Positions 43,925-54,500 of a stretch of 64,000 bases of DNA are shown here, one piece after another. The DNA comes from JAGOUY01 sp964562155 (GTDB taxonomy: Bacteria > Patescibacteriota > Patescibacteriia > 2-12-FULL-60-25). Location of the stretch: positions 1 to 64,000 of the forward strand of contig CAZLRU010000004.1 of NCBI GenBank assembly GCA_964562155.1. Reading direction: 5' to 3'. A program made the translations under genes and the position numbers. The notes under the pieces were generated by a model. The model saw only the letters and a program-made list of their open reading frames with translations, ran no database searches and was not told the DNA's origin. Position 1 is the first letter of the stretch. Each line of letters opens with the position of its first letter.

Positions 43925-43953
43925 ACGATAGCCAGTTTAACGCCCAACGTCAA
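43925..43953 (-). promoter_or_regulatory. Promoter of the LysM-M23 gene
   Basis: On the minus strand TTGACG (43948-43953), 17 nt, TATCGT (43925-43930), about 85 nt before the start. Confidence 0.45.
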
Positions 43954-44038
43954 TCAATAAATCACCATTTTTAGCTAAAATAAAAGATAAAATTGACCTA
44001 ATAGGAGACGCTATTCCTCCCCTTCCTCTCCCATCCCT

Positions 44039-44243
44039 GTCTAGGGCTCGTAACACCCGGAATTGAACAGGAGATCATCTAAACTCGCACGGGTGACACG
44101 GAGGCGGGTTCCCTTCCACCCGGAGACGTGCCCGCGGTCGATGATGAGAGTTGAGGATGGAAGGGTGCCGCAGTGGCAGGACCCGTAAGACAAAGAATAT
44201 GCCCAGTTCAATTCCGGGTGTTACGAGCCCACCGCCTAATTTT
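44039..44243 (+). repeat. Palindromic element copy B3
   Basis: About 205 bp, from GTCTAGGGCTCG to CGAGCCCACCGCCTAATTTT. Arms 44044-44068 and 44206-44230 are 25-nt perfect reverse complements. The inner helices are ACTCGC with GCGGGT (one G:U) and CCCTTCCA with TGGAAGGG, where B1 has CCCTGAAA with TTTCAGGG. GGTGCCGCAGTGGCAGGACC is conserved. It lies between the M23 gene and comM. Confidence 0.9.
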
Positions 44244-44269
44244 CCCCTTCGCTGCCCGCAGGGCCAAGG

Positions 44270-45787
44270 CTACACATGTTCTTGTTGTCGATATTGGAGC
44301 GCTTCCGCCATCTGTTCGCTCTCAATGCAATCGAGATCCCCAAGATCCGCAATCGTTTGCGCTACCTTCATCGTCCGAAAATACGCACGAGCAGATAAGC
44401 GATACCGATCCGTCGCATGACGAAGAAGTGTCTTGGCCTCCGCGCTCATTGAAAGTAGCGAACGCACCTGATGGCTACCAAGCTCACTGTTAGCTGTGAG
44501 CCCAATCTTTTGATAGCGCACAGTTTGCCTGGCTCGTGCCCGCTCGACACGTGCTCGGACAGCGGCGCTATTCTCGGCGGCTTCAATCGCCACCAACTCA
44601 TCTGTTTTTACTTTTGGGACTTCCAGAAACAGATCAATCCGATCCAAAAGCGGTCCGCTTAACCGCTTGCGATATCGTGCGATTTGAACCGGTGTGCATT
44701 CGCAGGCTCGATCACCATCCGTCATGAATCCGCACGGACACGGATTGAGCGCGCCCACAAACATCATGCGCGCCGGAAAATGCAGACTTCCTTGTGCGCG
44801 ACTCACGGTCACCGTCCCATCCTCGAGTGGCTGACGCAAGCTCTCAAGCACCGTGCGTGGAAATTCCAACATCTCATCCAAAAACAGCACGCCCCGATGC
44901 GCGAGCGAAATCTCTCCCGGGCGTGGCATCGCCCCACCACCAATCAACGACACCATGCTCGCGCTATGATGTGGCGAACGAAAGGGGCGTTCGGTCATGA
45001 GTCCTCGTCTTGGGAGTACGCCCGCGATGGAATGAATCCGCGTCACATCCAATGCTTCGTCCAACGTCATGTTCGGTAAGATCGAAGGAAAGCTTCGAGC
45101 AAGTAATGTTTTTCCTGAGCCAGGGGGTCCTTGCATTACTAAGTTGTGGGCACCTGCCGCCGCAATCTCAAGGGCTCGCCGCGCTTGCGCCTGTCCGCGA
45201 ATTGCGGAAAAATCATGAATATAATTGGTCGGGCGATCTAAGCACGGCGGCTGCCAAGGCTCCTCAGGGAGTTTTTGTCGTCCCAACAGATGATCAATGA
45301 TCTGCCGGAGTGTTGTTGCTCGCCGCACAGTAACCGGAGCGCCAATCAGGGCTGCTTCGGCCGCATTCTCGGCGGGCACAATCAACTCTTCAATCCCACC
45401 ACGCTTCGCAAGCGCTGCGACCGCCAAGACGCCGTGAATAGGTCGCACCGATCCATCCAACCCCAACTCCCCAACCACCATCACGCGCGGCAACGTCCCC
45501 GGTAAATCTCCCTGCGCCACCATGATCGCGAGCGCCATCGCCACATCAAACGGCGTGCCACTCTTTTTAACATCCGCTGGCGCCAAGTTGACCGCGACGC
45601 GTGTTCGCGGAAAAACAATTTCACTTTGCTTAAGCGCACTCCGCACCCGTTCGCGCGCCTCCTGCACCGCTGCATCCGGCAATCCAACCACAATAAACGC
45701 CGAAAGCCCCGACGTAATATCCGCCTCAACATACACTGGATGCGCATCCAGCCCCACAATCGAAGCCGTCAAAATCGAATAAGACAT
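44270..45787 (-). CDS. comM: YifB/ComM Mg-chelatase-like AAA+ helicase
   Basis: 505 residues from ATG 45787 (MSYSILTASIVGLDAHPVYV). ComM drives branch migration during integration of incoming DNA in transformation. The N-terminal ChlI domain (VVGLPDAAVQEARERVRSAL; AVNLAPADVKKSGTPFDVAM) is followed by Walker A QGPPGSGKTLLARS, Walker B GVLFLDEMLEF, a zinc-type CPCG loop (NPCPCGFMTDGDRACECTP) and the C-terminal Mg_chelatase_C (RAYFRTMKVAQTIADLGD). It fits with comEC at 30253, although uptake by transformation is an inference. Confidence 0.95.
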   Translation of the reverse strand: MSYSILTASIVGLDAHPVYVEADITSGLSAFIVVGLPDAAVQEARERVRSALKQSEIVFPRTRVAVNLAPADVKKSGTPFDVAMALAIMVAQGDLPGTLPRVMVVGELGLDGSVRPIHGVLAVAALAKRGGIEELIVPAENAAEAALIGAPVTVRRATTLRQIIDHLLGRQKLPEEPWQPPCLDRPTNYIHDFSAIRGQAQARRALEIAAAGAHNLVMQGPPGSGKTLLARSFPSILPNMTLDEALDVTRIHSIAGVLPRRGLMTERPFRSPHHSASMVSLIGGGAMPRPGEISLAHRGVLFLDEMLEFPRTVLESLRQPLEDGTVTVSRAQGSLHFPARMMFVGALNPCPCGFMTDGDRACECTPVQIARYRKRLSGPLLDRIDLFLEVPKVKTDELVAIEAAENSAAVRARVERARARQTVRYQKIGLTANSELGSHQVRSLLSMSAEAKTLLRHATDRYRLSARAYFRTMKVAQTIADLGDLDCIESEQMAEALQYRQQEHV

Positions 45788-45877
45788 GTTATACCCCGTT
45801 CCATAATTTAATATAATCGTCAAGCCATACTGTTCACGAACGATGCGGCAAGAGGAAGTATGTTTGCAAAACAAAAC

Positions 45878-45933
45878 TCACCCCTCTCTATTCCTCGCAT
45901 GAGAAATAAACAGGGGTGAGAAGGACGGTCGAA
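45878..45933. repeat. 56-bp direct repeat, copy 1 (also a terminator on the minus strand)
   Basis: Identical over 56 bp to 46479-46534. CTCACCCCT pairs with AGGGGTGAG. On the minus strand this copy is followed by TTTTGTTTTG, giving a rho-independent terminator after the gene at 46012. Confidence 0.85.
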
Positions 45934-46011
45934 CGGACGCGTCCAAAAGAGGGGAGGGGAGTAAGGAGCGCAAACGAGGTTATCGAGCGTGTTTTTGATC
46001 TAGCTTCGTGG

Positions 46012-46449
46012 TCAGCGCAGCTCCAGATCCAGCCCCCCGAGTTCGGGACGGATGCCGAGGACCATGGCTTGGTCGAAATCGGGGACGTATGCCGCCCGGT
46101 CAAACGGCAGGTTGTCGGGGGATCCGGTGGCTGCGTTGAATTTCCACCAGATCTCAAGAGCCGCATCGGTGAGGGTCAACGGATTCGCTCCGAAGATGAT
46201 CACCGTGTTCCATTTCCGGAAGCTCTGACCCTCAAGGGCGCGCTCGAATCCGCCGATGGGATCATCGTCGGCAGGGAGATTCTCGACGTTGAACTTCACC
46301 GGAATATCCTCTGCCGACAGATGGAGCTTCTTAGCCATCGCCAGAGCGCGGTTTACGCTGTCCGCCCTAACGAACACGATGCTCCCAAAATAGCGGGCCA
46401 GAAACTCAACGATGTTAGGAATCAACGTGCTCTCCTGTGTTGTGGCCAC
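46012..46449 (-). CDS. Orphan protein flanked by 56-bp direct repeats
   Basis: 145 residues from GTG 46449 (read as Met; no clear Shine-Dalgarno sequence, so the start is uncertain). Alternating hydrophobic strands and helices (IVEFLARYFGSIVFVRADSV; KWNTVIIFGANPLTLTDAAL) suggest a small alpha/beta protein. The segment TVIIFGANP...AALEIWW loosely resembles TIVIYGPPEAITGLARETAA of the next gene, so the two could be distant paralogues. No family is recognised. The gene is GC-richer than comM and is bracketed by perfect repeats at 45878 and 46479. Confidence 0.65.
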   Translation of the reverse strand: MATTQESTLIPNIVEFLARYFGSIVFVRADSVNRALAMAKKLHLSAEDIPVKFNVENLPADDDPIGGFERALEGQSFRKWNTVIIFGANPLTLTDAALEIWWKFNAATGSPDNLPFDRAAYVPDFDQAMVLGIRPELGGLDLELR

Positions 46450-46478
46450 GTTGGCCGTGAATCGACGTGAGCGGAATG

Positions 46479-46534
46479 CTCACCCCTCTCTATTCCTCGC
46501 ATGAGAAATAAACAGGGGTGAGAAGGACGGTCGA
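46479..46534. repeat. 56-bp direct repeat, copy 2
   Basis: Identical to 45878-45933. It lies between the two orphan genes, just downstream of the gene at 46624 on the minus strand. Here the hairpin is not followed by a T-run. Confidence 0.85.
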
Positions 46535-46623
46535 TAAACCATTCCTTCAGGAAGTGGTGTGAAAAAACAACGCACGCACCTGACAAGGGGTTGGATAACA
46601 GAGGATGCAGGATGCGCTTCGAG

Positions 46624-47151
46624 CTACCTACGACGCACGTGAGAGAGTCTTACGATCCCACACGTGGCACATTCGGTGAGGCAGAGAGCTTCTCCCATAC
46701 ACAAGGTTGCGTTATCGGGAAAATCCGTCTTGAGATCATAAGACGGCCGTTTCGGATAGTTGCTATCCTCACGCCTAGCCCACATCTCAGGCAGACTGTG
46801 CATGAGATACGCCGCGGTCTCCCTCGCCAATCCCGTGATTGCTTCGGGAGGGCCGTAGATCACGATGGTGAATCCACGAGCGAAAACGTTGGCGGCTTCA
46901 TGCAGTGCTGCTGCAAGGCCAGGAAGATCCGCGCAGCCGGTCTGCAGGGAGTATGCCTCGTACCGTCCAAAGTCTCTGACAGCCATCCCCAACTCAATGC
47001 GTGGCGGCAACAACGCATGGTCTTCGTTGTAGTTACGCACGATGCCGTACTTGACGGCATCCATCGGACCTCCTGCGAGAAAATACAGTCTTGTCCATCT
47101 GCTACGGATGAACTGAGACGCGATCGGGAAGTCAGAGCAATCGAAGAACAT
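46624..47151 (-). CDS. Orphan protein with Shine-Dalgarno sequence
   Basis: 175 residues from ATG 47151, preceded by AAGGAAGGAGCGTCTC. A second candidate, ATG 47064 (MDAVKYGIVRNYNEDHALLP), is preceded by CAGGAGGTCCG and would give 146 residues. The protein appears soluble, with an alpha/beta core (VFARGFTIVIYGPPEAITGL) and Cys near the C-terminus (MGEALCLTECATCGIV). No family is recognised. It is followed by the 56-bp repeat. Confidence 0.6.
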   Translation of the reverse strand: MFFDCSDFPIASQFIRSRWTRLYFLAGGPMDAVKYGIVRNYNEDHALLPPRIELGMAVRDFGRYEAYSLQTGCADLPGLAAALHEAANVFARGFTIVIYGPPEAITGLARETAAYLMHSLPEMWARREDSNYPKRPSYDLKTDFPDNATLCMGEALCLTECATCGIVRLSHVRRR

Positions 47152-47301
47152 GAGACGCTCCTTCCTTGTGAGGGTGTTCGAGATAAGCGTCTGAAATTAC
47201 TGAATTTCAGGCAGGTATCTCGGGTGAAAATATAAAAGAACGAAGGCAAATCATACAATAAAATAACCAAAAAGTCAAGGAAAAATCCCCTTTACTTGAA
47301 A

Positions 47302-47327
47302 CAAAAAACCCGGTCGAATGACCGGGC
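47302..47327 (-). terminator. Terminator on the minus strand
   Basis: CCCGGT (47309-47314) pairs with ACCGGG (47321-47326) and is followed on the minus strand by TTTTTTG. It ends transcripts coming from about 47699. Confidence 0.8.
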
Positions 47328-47435
47328 GCAAACGACACAAAGATGAGAAGATGAACGGGTAGGTCCGAAGACCGTCCGATCAAAGAGCACTTCCTTCCAG
47401 GGAGGCAGACGTATCCGCCGGCTCGAAGGTCGTAC

Positions 47436-47699
47436 TCACTCCCACACGACCCGGGTTCGGGGTGTAAGAGGGTTCTCCTCGTCTTTATATCGTTTTGTGA
47501 AAGCAATCCTTCCCAATGTGTTGATGACGGGGCGGGAAGCTGATCGCCGGAACGATCGTATTCCCATGGGCTTGTTTATGAGAGATTCCAGTCGAAACCG
47601 GAAGCAGTCATATTCAAGGGTGACTGTCGAAAGGCCCTCTTGCGAGGCTCCCAACAGGTCCGTCACCAGCACGTTAGAAAGGATCAGATACCGTTTCAA
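47436..47699 (-). CDS. Small hypothetical protein with TTG start
   Basis: 87 residues (start TTG 47699, MKRYLILSNVLVTDLLGASQ; no clear ribosome binding site). It has a plausible composition, basic C-terminal half (FRRSASRPVINTLGRIAFTK) and is followed by a strong terminator at 47302-47327, which supports a real transcript on this strand. The start is the weak point. No family is recognised. Confidence 0.4.
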   Translation of the reverse strand: MKRYLILSNVLVTDLLGASQEGLSTVTLEYDCFRFRLESLINKPMGIRSFRRSASRPVINTLGRIAFTKRYKDEENPLTPRTRVVWE

Positions 47700-47778
47700 C
47701 CTGAAGGAATAGCATACGCCTTTTTTAAGATTTTGTCAAGCGTTCCGCCTCCTGCCCGGCTTCCCCTTCACCGACCCC

Positions 47779-47807
47779 TTGACTCTCGGTCTAAATTAAG
47801 CTAAAGT
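47779..47807 (+). promoter_or_regulatory. rpoBC promoter
   Basis: TTGACT (47779-47784), 17 nt, TAAAGT (47802-47807), about 220 nt upstream of rpoB. It implies a long leader containing the hairpin at 47864-47895. Confidence 0.5.
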
Positions 47808-47863
47808 CCGCTTATTCAAGCGAAATTTGCATGTTTACGCCTACCATGCGAACCGTCTAAAAA

Positions 47864-47902
47864 CCTCTTAACAAAGCCTTATTTTTGTTAAGAGGGGTTT
47901 TC
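47864..47902 (+). terminator. Terminator-like hairpin in the rpoB leader (possible attenuator)
   Basis: CCTCTTAACAAA (47864-47875) pairs perfectly with TTTGTTAAGAGG (47884-47895), followed by GGTTTTC. It lies between the promoter and the gene it should transcribe, so it may attenuate. Confidence 0.6.
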
Positions 47903-48026
47903 ACGTCCATATTCTGCTTGATAATTTTCAGACAACTTATCCTTTTCGAGCCCTCTATTTGAGCCACGATCTCGCTCCGGCTGGCCTTTCTCGCCAATAG
48001 ATCGTCCTTATATATAGAGGACTCAG

Positions 48027-51000
48027 GTGCCCCCCAAGAACACCATGCCTACTATGATGTTCCGCCGACACGCTCCTACTACCGAGGAGCGTCGCTATTT
48101 CACCGCCGCCCGTGATGCCATGGCGCTGCCAGACCTGATTGAGGTTCAGAAGGCCTCATATCGCTGGTTTTTAGAAGAAGGGATTCGTGAGCTCATGAAG
48201 GAAATCTCGCCGATCAAAGACTTTATCGGTCGTGATCTTGAGCTCTTCTTCGTTGATTACTACATCGACGAGCCAAAGTTTGATGAAAAGACCTCCAAAG
48301 AAAAGAACGTAAACTTCGAAGCGCCTCTCCGTGTAAAAACCCGCTTGGTCAACAAGCGCACGGGTATCGATCGCGAACAAGAAGTCTATTTGGGTGATAT
48401 CCCTGTCATGACCGAACGTGGAACGTTTATCGTGAACGGGATTGAACGTGTTGCTGTTTCGCAGCTCGTCCGTTCCGCCGGTGCGTTCTTCACGGCTGAG
48501 TTCATGCATGGTCGCCGCTACTACGGGGCCAAAATCATTCCAAACCGTGGGGCCTGGCTCGAATTTGAAACGGACGCCAACAACGTGCTCTGGGTAAAAA
48601 TCGATCGCAAGCGCAAAGTCGCGGCTACGTCTCTTTTGCGTGCCTTTGGCGTGGGCAATGACGAAGATATTTCCAAGCTCTTCACAGATGTCGATGTTCA
48701 TCCGTTGAACCACTACATCGAATCCACGCTCGCAAAAGACGCGGCCAAGAGCGAAGAAGATGGATACATCGAAGTGTATCGCCGCATTCGTCCGGGAGAT
48801 CTCGCGACGGCTGATAACGCGCGTTCGCTGATTCACGCGATGTTCTTTAATTTCGATCGGTACGATTTAGGGGTTGTCGGTCGCTACAAATTCAATCAAC
48901 GCTTCGGTCTTTCGGCTGAACGCGAAGAAATCGGCAAAGAAGAAAATCGCATTCTCACCAAAGAAGACCTGATCAACATCATTCGTGAGTTGATTCGTTT
49001 GAATATTGCTCAAGAAGAACCAGATGATGTCGACCACTTGGGAAACCGTCGTGTGCGTGCGGTCGGCGAGCTCGTGCAAAGCCGTTTCCGCATCGGTCTC
49101 GCGCGTATGCAGCGTATCGTCAAAGATCGCATGTCAACGCTCGATATCATGGCGATCACTCCTGCTAAGTTGATCAACGCTCGTCCGGTGATCGGGGCGG
49201 TGCGCGAATTCTTCATGAGTTCGCAGTTGTCCCAGTTCATGGATCAAACCAATCCATTATCTGAGCTCGAACACAAGCGTCGTCTCTCGGCCATGGGTCC
49301 CGGAGGTCTGACTCGTGAACGCGCCGGCTTCGACGTGCGCGATCTTCACCGTACTCACTATGGCCGCATCTGTCCGATTGCTTCTCCCGAAGGTCCAAAC
49401 ATCGGTCTTGTGGGTCACATGGCGTGTTACGCGCGTATCAACGAATACGGATTTATTGAAACGCCTTATCGTAAAGTAAAGAGCTGGGCGAAGAATGATG
49501 GTGAAGATGCTATCGGTGAAACCTTGCGTGTCGACGTGACGGACGGAGAAGGAAAAGTAGTCGGCAAAGCCGGCGCCGAAGTCGATGCCAAGCTCGCTGA
49601 AAAACTCAAAAAGATTTCCATTCCGGAACTCCCGATCACCCCATACGTCACCAGCGAAATTTCCTACCTGAACGCCTTCGCGGAAGAACGTGGAACAACT
49701 GCTCCAGCAACGACGCCTCTCGATCGCCAAGGCCGCTTCTTAGAAGCTCGTGCGAGTGCGCGTAAAAATGGAGAGCCAACGGTGGTGGATGTTCACGAAA
49801 TTGATTACGTCGACGTCTCCTCCAAACAAATTCTTTCCATTGGTACGTCTTTGATTCCATTCGTGGAACACGATGACGGTCACCGTGCATTGATGGGAAC
49901 CAACATGCAGCGTCAGGCAGTCCCTTGTATCAAGGCTGATGCTCCAATTGTTGGAACGGGTGTTGAGCGTCGCGCTGCGATCGATTCTGGTCACGCGCTC
50001 ATCGCTCCTGAGGACGGTGTTGTGGTTGCTGTTGATGGCAAGCACATCGAATTTCAATCCGATGACGGACGCATGCACCGGTACGATCTCACCAAATTCT
50101 CACGTTCCAACAGCTCAACCTGTATCAATCAACGTCCGTTAGTGAACAAAGGACAAAAAATTTACGCCGGCGAAGTTCTTGTCGATGGAACTTCCTGTCA
50201 AAAAGGTGAACTCGCCCTCGGTCAAAATCTCTTGTGTACCTTCTTGAGTTGGGACGGGTACAACTACGAAGACGCAATCATCTTGTCCGAACGTCTCGTG
50301 CACACGGATCGCTTCACTTCCATCCACATCGAACATCATGAGTTGGAAGTGCGTGATACCAAACTCGGCCTTGAAGTCGTCACCTCTGATATTCCAAATG
50401 TCTCGGAAGAAAAATTGCGTAACTTGGATGAACAAGGAATTGTGCGCGTGGGTGCCGAAGTAAAATCCGGTGACATTTTGTGTGGCAAAATCACGCCTAA
50501 GGGTGAAACGGATCTCTCCGCGGAAGAAAAATTGCTACGCGCGATTTTCGGAGAAAAAGCTCGCGACGTGCGCGACTCCTCTCTCTACTTGGAACACGGA
50601 GAAAAGGGTAAAGTCATCGACATCACCATCTTCTCTCGTGAAGCGGGCGACAAATTACAGCCAGGTGTCTTGAAGAAAATCGTCGTTACGGTTGCCGACC
50701 TTCGTAAAGTGCAAGCCGGTGACAAGCTCGCTGGCCGTCACGGAAACAAAGGTGTGATCTCAAAGATCGTGCCGGTCGAAGACATGCCGTTCTTGGAGGA
50801 TGGAACTCCCGTCGACGTTATCTTGTCTCCTCTGGGTGTCGTGTCCCGTATGAACTTGGGACAGATTTTGGAAACCCACTTGGGTCTCGCGGCGAACGCT
50901 CTCGGATACACGGTTGCAACACCGGTGTTTGATGGCGTGCCTGAAACAACAATTCGTGAAGAGCTGAAGAAAGCTGGCTTCCCTGAATCCGGAAAAATTC

Positions 51001-51503
51001 CGCTTCACGATGGACGTACGGGTGAGTTGTATGATCACGAGCCAACGGTTGGATACATCTACATGCTCAAGCTCAACCACATGGTGGATGACAAGGTGCA
51101 TCAACGCTCGATCGGTCCGTACTCCCTTATCACCCAGCAGCCATTGGGAGGAAAAGCACAATTCGGTGGTCAGCGTTTTGGAGAAATGGAAGTCTGGGCG
51201 CTCGAAGCCTACGGCGCTGCACACACCTTGCAAGAAATTCTCACCATCAAATCAGACGACGTCCCTGGTCGTTCCAAAGCGTACGAAGCCATCATCAAGG
51301 GCGAACCTATTCGCAAGGTCAACGTTCCGGAATCCTTCAATGTGTTGGTACGTGAATTGAAGGGCTTGTGTCTCGATGTTGAGCTCTTGAAAGACGGGAA
51401 GCGCATCGAAGAAACGGCTCCTCGTCCAGAACACCTCAGACCTAAGCCAGCCCTAGTGAATGAACCGGAAGAAGAGTGGGGTCCAGCACCAACCGATCTT
51501 TAA
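48027..51503 (+). CDS. rpoB: DNA-directed RNA polymerase subunit beta
   Basis: 1158 residues, compact but within the range of small-genome bacteria. Start GTG 48027 or ATG 48045 (MPTMMFRRHAPTTEERRYF); neither has a good ribosome binding site. Landmarks: rifampicin-region sequence SQLSQFMDQTNPLSELEHKR and RRLSAMGPGGLTRERAGFDV, then HYGRICPIASPEGPNIGLVG, GDKLAGRHGNKGVISKIVP and the C-terminal KAQFGGQRFGEMEVWALEAY. It forms the catalytic core together with rpoC, which starts 21 nt later. Confidence 0.98.
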   Translation: MPPKNTMPTMMFRRHAPTTEERRYFTAARDAMALPDLIEVQKASYRWFLEEGIRELMKEISPIKDFIGRDLELFFVDYYIDEPKFDEKTSKEKNVNFEAPLRVKTRLVNKRTGIDREQEVYLGDIPVMTERGTFIVNGIERVAVSQLVRSAGAFFTAEFMHGRRYYGAKIIPNRGAWLEFETDANNVLWVKIDRKRKVAATSLLRAFGVGNDEDISKLFTDVDVHPLNHYIESTLAKDAAKSEEDGYIEVYRRIRPGDLATADNARSLIHAMFFNFDRYDLGVVGRYKFNQRFGLSAEREEIGKEENRILTKEDLINIIRELIRLNIAQEEPDDVDHLGNRRVRAVGELVQSRFRIGLARMQRIVKDRMSTLDIMAITPAKLINARPVIGAVREFFMSSQLSQFMDQTNPLSELEHKRRLSAMGPGGLTRERAGFDVRDLHRTHYGRICPIASPEGPNIGLVGHMACYARINEYGFIETPYRKVKSWAKNDGEDAIGETLRVDVTDGEGKVVGKAGAEVDAKLAEKLKKISIPELPITPYVTSEISYLNAFAEERGTTAPATTPLDRQGRFLEARASARKNGEPTVVDVHEIDYVDVSSKQILSIGTSLIPFVEHDDGHRALMGTNMQRQAVPCIKADAPIVGTGVERRAAIDSGHALIAPEDGVVVAVDGKHIEFQSDDGRMHRYDLTKFSRSNSSTCINQRPLVNKGQKIYAGEVLVDGTSCQKGELALGQNLLCTFLSWDGYNYEDAIILSERLVHTDRFTSIHIEHHELEVRDTKLGLEVVTSDIPNVSEEKLRNLDEQGIVRVGAEVKSGDILCGKITPKGETDLSAEEKLLRAIFGEKARDVRDSSLYLEHGEKGKVIDITIFSREAGDKLQPGVLKKIVVTVADLRKVQAGDKLAGRHGNKGVISKIVPVEDMPFLEDGTPVDVILSPLGVVSRMNLGQILETHLGLAANALGYTVATPVFDGVPETTIREELKKAGFPESGKIPLHDGRTGELYDHEPTVGYIYMLKLNHMVDDKVHQRSIGPYSLITQQPLGGKAQFGGQRFGEMEVWALEAYGAAHTLQEILTIKSDDVPGRSKAYEAIIKGEPIRKVNVPESFNVLVRELKGLCLDVELLKDGKRIEETAPRPEHLRPKPALVNEPEEEWGPAPTDL

Positions 51504-51524
51504 TTCACCATCTGACCTATATCT

Positions 51525-54500
51525 ATGGCGTTCTTCCAAACGGAAAACATCAAAACCACAGACTTCGATGCCATTCGCTTGCGTCTGGCCTCGCCAGAAA
51601 CCATCCGTGGCTGGTCGTATGGTGAAATCACCAAGCCAGAAACCATCAACTACCGCACGCAGAAACCGGAAAAAGGCGGTCTGTTCGCTGAAGAAATTTT
51701 TGGGCCTTCCAAGGATTGGGAATGTTATTGTGGTAAATATAAAAAGATCCGCTACAAGGGCATTATCTGTGATAAGTGTGGCGTAGAAGTCACCCACTCC
51801 CTCGTGCGTCGCGAACGCATGGGTCACATTGAATTGTGCGCACCCGTCGCTCATATCTGGTTCTTGCGCAGCGTCCCTTCCAAGATCGGCACCGTTCTCG
51901 ATGTCACCTTGGGCGCGCTCGAAAAAGTGATCTACTTCACGGCCTTCATCATCACCGACGTCAACGAGCAGTTGCGTAATGATTCGCTTGAACAAGTGCG
52001 TACCGAATACAAAGGCAAACGCAAATCCATCGAAGCCGAATACGAACGCGATGTCGAACGCTTCCAAAAACAAGCCGCTGAGAAACAAATCAAGCAAGCC
52101 GAGGCGGGTAAAGAGCTGGATGCGATTCAGGGCGTCAAAGAACGCAAGCTCAAAGAATTGGAAGAAGATTTTGGTGCAGTCGAGAAGGAGCTCAAGGAGC
52201 TCGAGACCATGACGATCTTGTCCGAGAGTGATTATCACGATCTCTCGCTTAAGTATGGCCACGTCTTCGAAGCGAAGATCGGCGCCGAAGCTATCGATGA
52301 ATTGCTTCGCAAAATTGATGTCCCTTCAACCATCAAAATGTTGCAAGGCGAACTCGAGGGCGCTTCCGATGCCAAGCACGATCGCGTCATCCGTCGCTTG
52401 AAGCTCTTGAAGTCATTGAATGGAACGAAACTCGCTCCAGACTGGATGATCTTGAAAGCGCTCCCAGTCATCCCACCGGATCTCCGTCCGATGGTTGCGC
52501 TTGATGGGGGTCGTTTTGCTACCTCCGATCTGAATGACTTGTACCGCCGCGTCATTAACCGCAACAACCGCTTGAAGCGTTTGATCGAGTTGCACGCTCC
52601 GGAAGTCATCGTGCGTAACGAAAAACGCATGTTGCAGGAAGCGGTCGATGCTCTTATTGATAACGGCGCTCGTTCATCCAAGACCGTGATCGCTGCCACT
52701 GGAAAAAAGCGCCAGCTCAAATCCTTGGCAGATATTTTGAAAGGAAAGCAAGGTCGCTTCCGCCAAAACTTACTTGGAAAACGTATCGACTACTCCGGCC
52801 GTTCCGTTATTATCGTCGGTCCAAACTTAGAATTGCATCAATGTGGTCTGCCAAAAATGATGGCTCTTGAATTGTTCAAGCCATTCATTATTTCGCAGCT
52901 TATCAAGCGTGAGCTCGTGCACAACATTCGTTCCGCCAACCGCTACATCGAAGCTGATCACGCCGAAGTGTGGGATATCCTTGAGCAAATCGCGGCTGAC
53001 TCCGTGGTGCTCTTGAACCGTGCTCCGACGCTTCACCGTCTTGGTATCCAAGGCTTTCAGCCAAAACTCATCGAAGGGAAGGCGATCCAGATTCACCCAA
53101 TGGTTTGTCCAGCCTTCAACGCCGACTTTGATGGAGACCAGATGGCTGTGCACATTCCGCTGACCGAAGAAGCGCGTTGGGAGGCAAAAAACTTGATGTT
53201 GTCTACCAAGAACTTGCTCAAGCCGGCGACCGGTCAACCAATCACGCGTCCGGATAAAGATGTGGCGTGGGGTTGTTACTACATGACCATGTTGGTTGAG
53301 CCAGCTGATGGCAAGATCAAGGCAATCGCCTCGACGGATCAAGCAGTGTATCTCTATCAAGCCGGCAAATTATCGTTGCGTGAAAAGATGAAAACGCGTC
53401 TCGCCCCTGGCGAAGCGTTGATCGAAACCAACGTCGGCCGTATCTTGCTCAACCGTCTCTTCCCTAAAGAAATCGGCTACCGAAACGAACTCATCGGAAC
53501 CAAGCAACTCGGTGATATTGTTCGAACCACGATCGAATTACGCGGCTTCGAACGCACCGCTCGCTTCTTGGACGAAGTCAAAAACATGGGCTTCTTCTAC
53601 AGCACACGTTCCGGCTTTAGCTACGGTGTCGGCGATCTTCCGATTCTCGATAAGCACAAGATGATTGATGCGGGGAACGAACGAACGCTGGAAGTGGAAG
53701 AGCAATATAAAGAAGGGTTGTTAACCAAGAAAGAGCGCTACTCCCAAATCATTCGTATTTGGACGGAAGCAAAAGATCAGATTCAAAAAGCGTCTCGCGA
53801 TGCGCTGGACAAAAACGGCACGGTCTTCTCCATGATTGATTCCGGTGCGCGTGGTTCGCTTGGTCAGCTCACAAACGTGGTCGGTATGAAAGGGTTGGTG
53901 GCCAACCCAACGGGTGACATTATCGAACTTCCGATCAAGTCCTCTCTTCGCGAAGGTCTAGACGTGCTCGAATACTTCATCTCGTCTCACGGTGTACGTA
54001 AGGGGTTAACGGATACGGCTCTGAAAACAGCAAACGCTGGATACCTCACACGTCGTTTGGTGGATGTGGCACAAGACGTCATCATCAATACGGAAGACTG
54101 TGGGGATACGGAAGGGGTTGAAATCACCGCTGCAGAATGTGAAGAAATCGGTGAACCAATCCTCACACGTCTCCTTGGTCGCGTCTTGGTCAAAGATTTA
54201 AAAGATGCTGAGACCAAAGAAGTATTGGTGAAAAAAGGTACGTTGTTAACGGAGGTTCACATCCGTGATCTCGGCAAGCAAAAGATTACCAACGCTACCG
54301 TGCGTTCCGTCTTCAGCTGTAAGATTCACCGCGGGTTGTGTCAGAAGTGTTACGGCTACGATCTGGCGCACAATCAAATGGTCCACTTGGGAACATCGGT
54401 GGGAATTATCGCTGCTCAGTCAATCGGTGAACCTGGAACTCAGCTTACGATGCGTACCTTCCATGCCGGTGGTACGGCAGCCGCCGATATTACGACCGGT

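Noticed and set aside
47207..47506. Minus-strand 99-codon frame
   Set aside because: It reads through a strong terminator at 47302-47327 and overlaps the more plausible small gene at 47436-47699.
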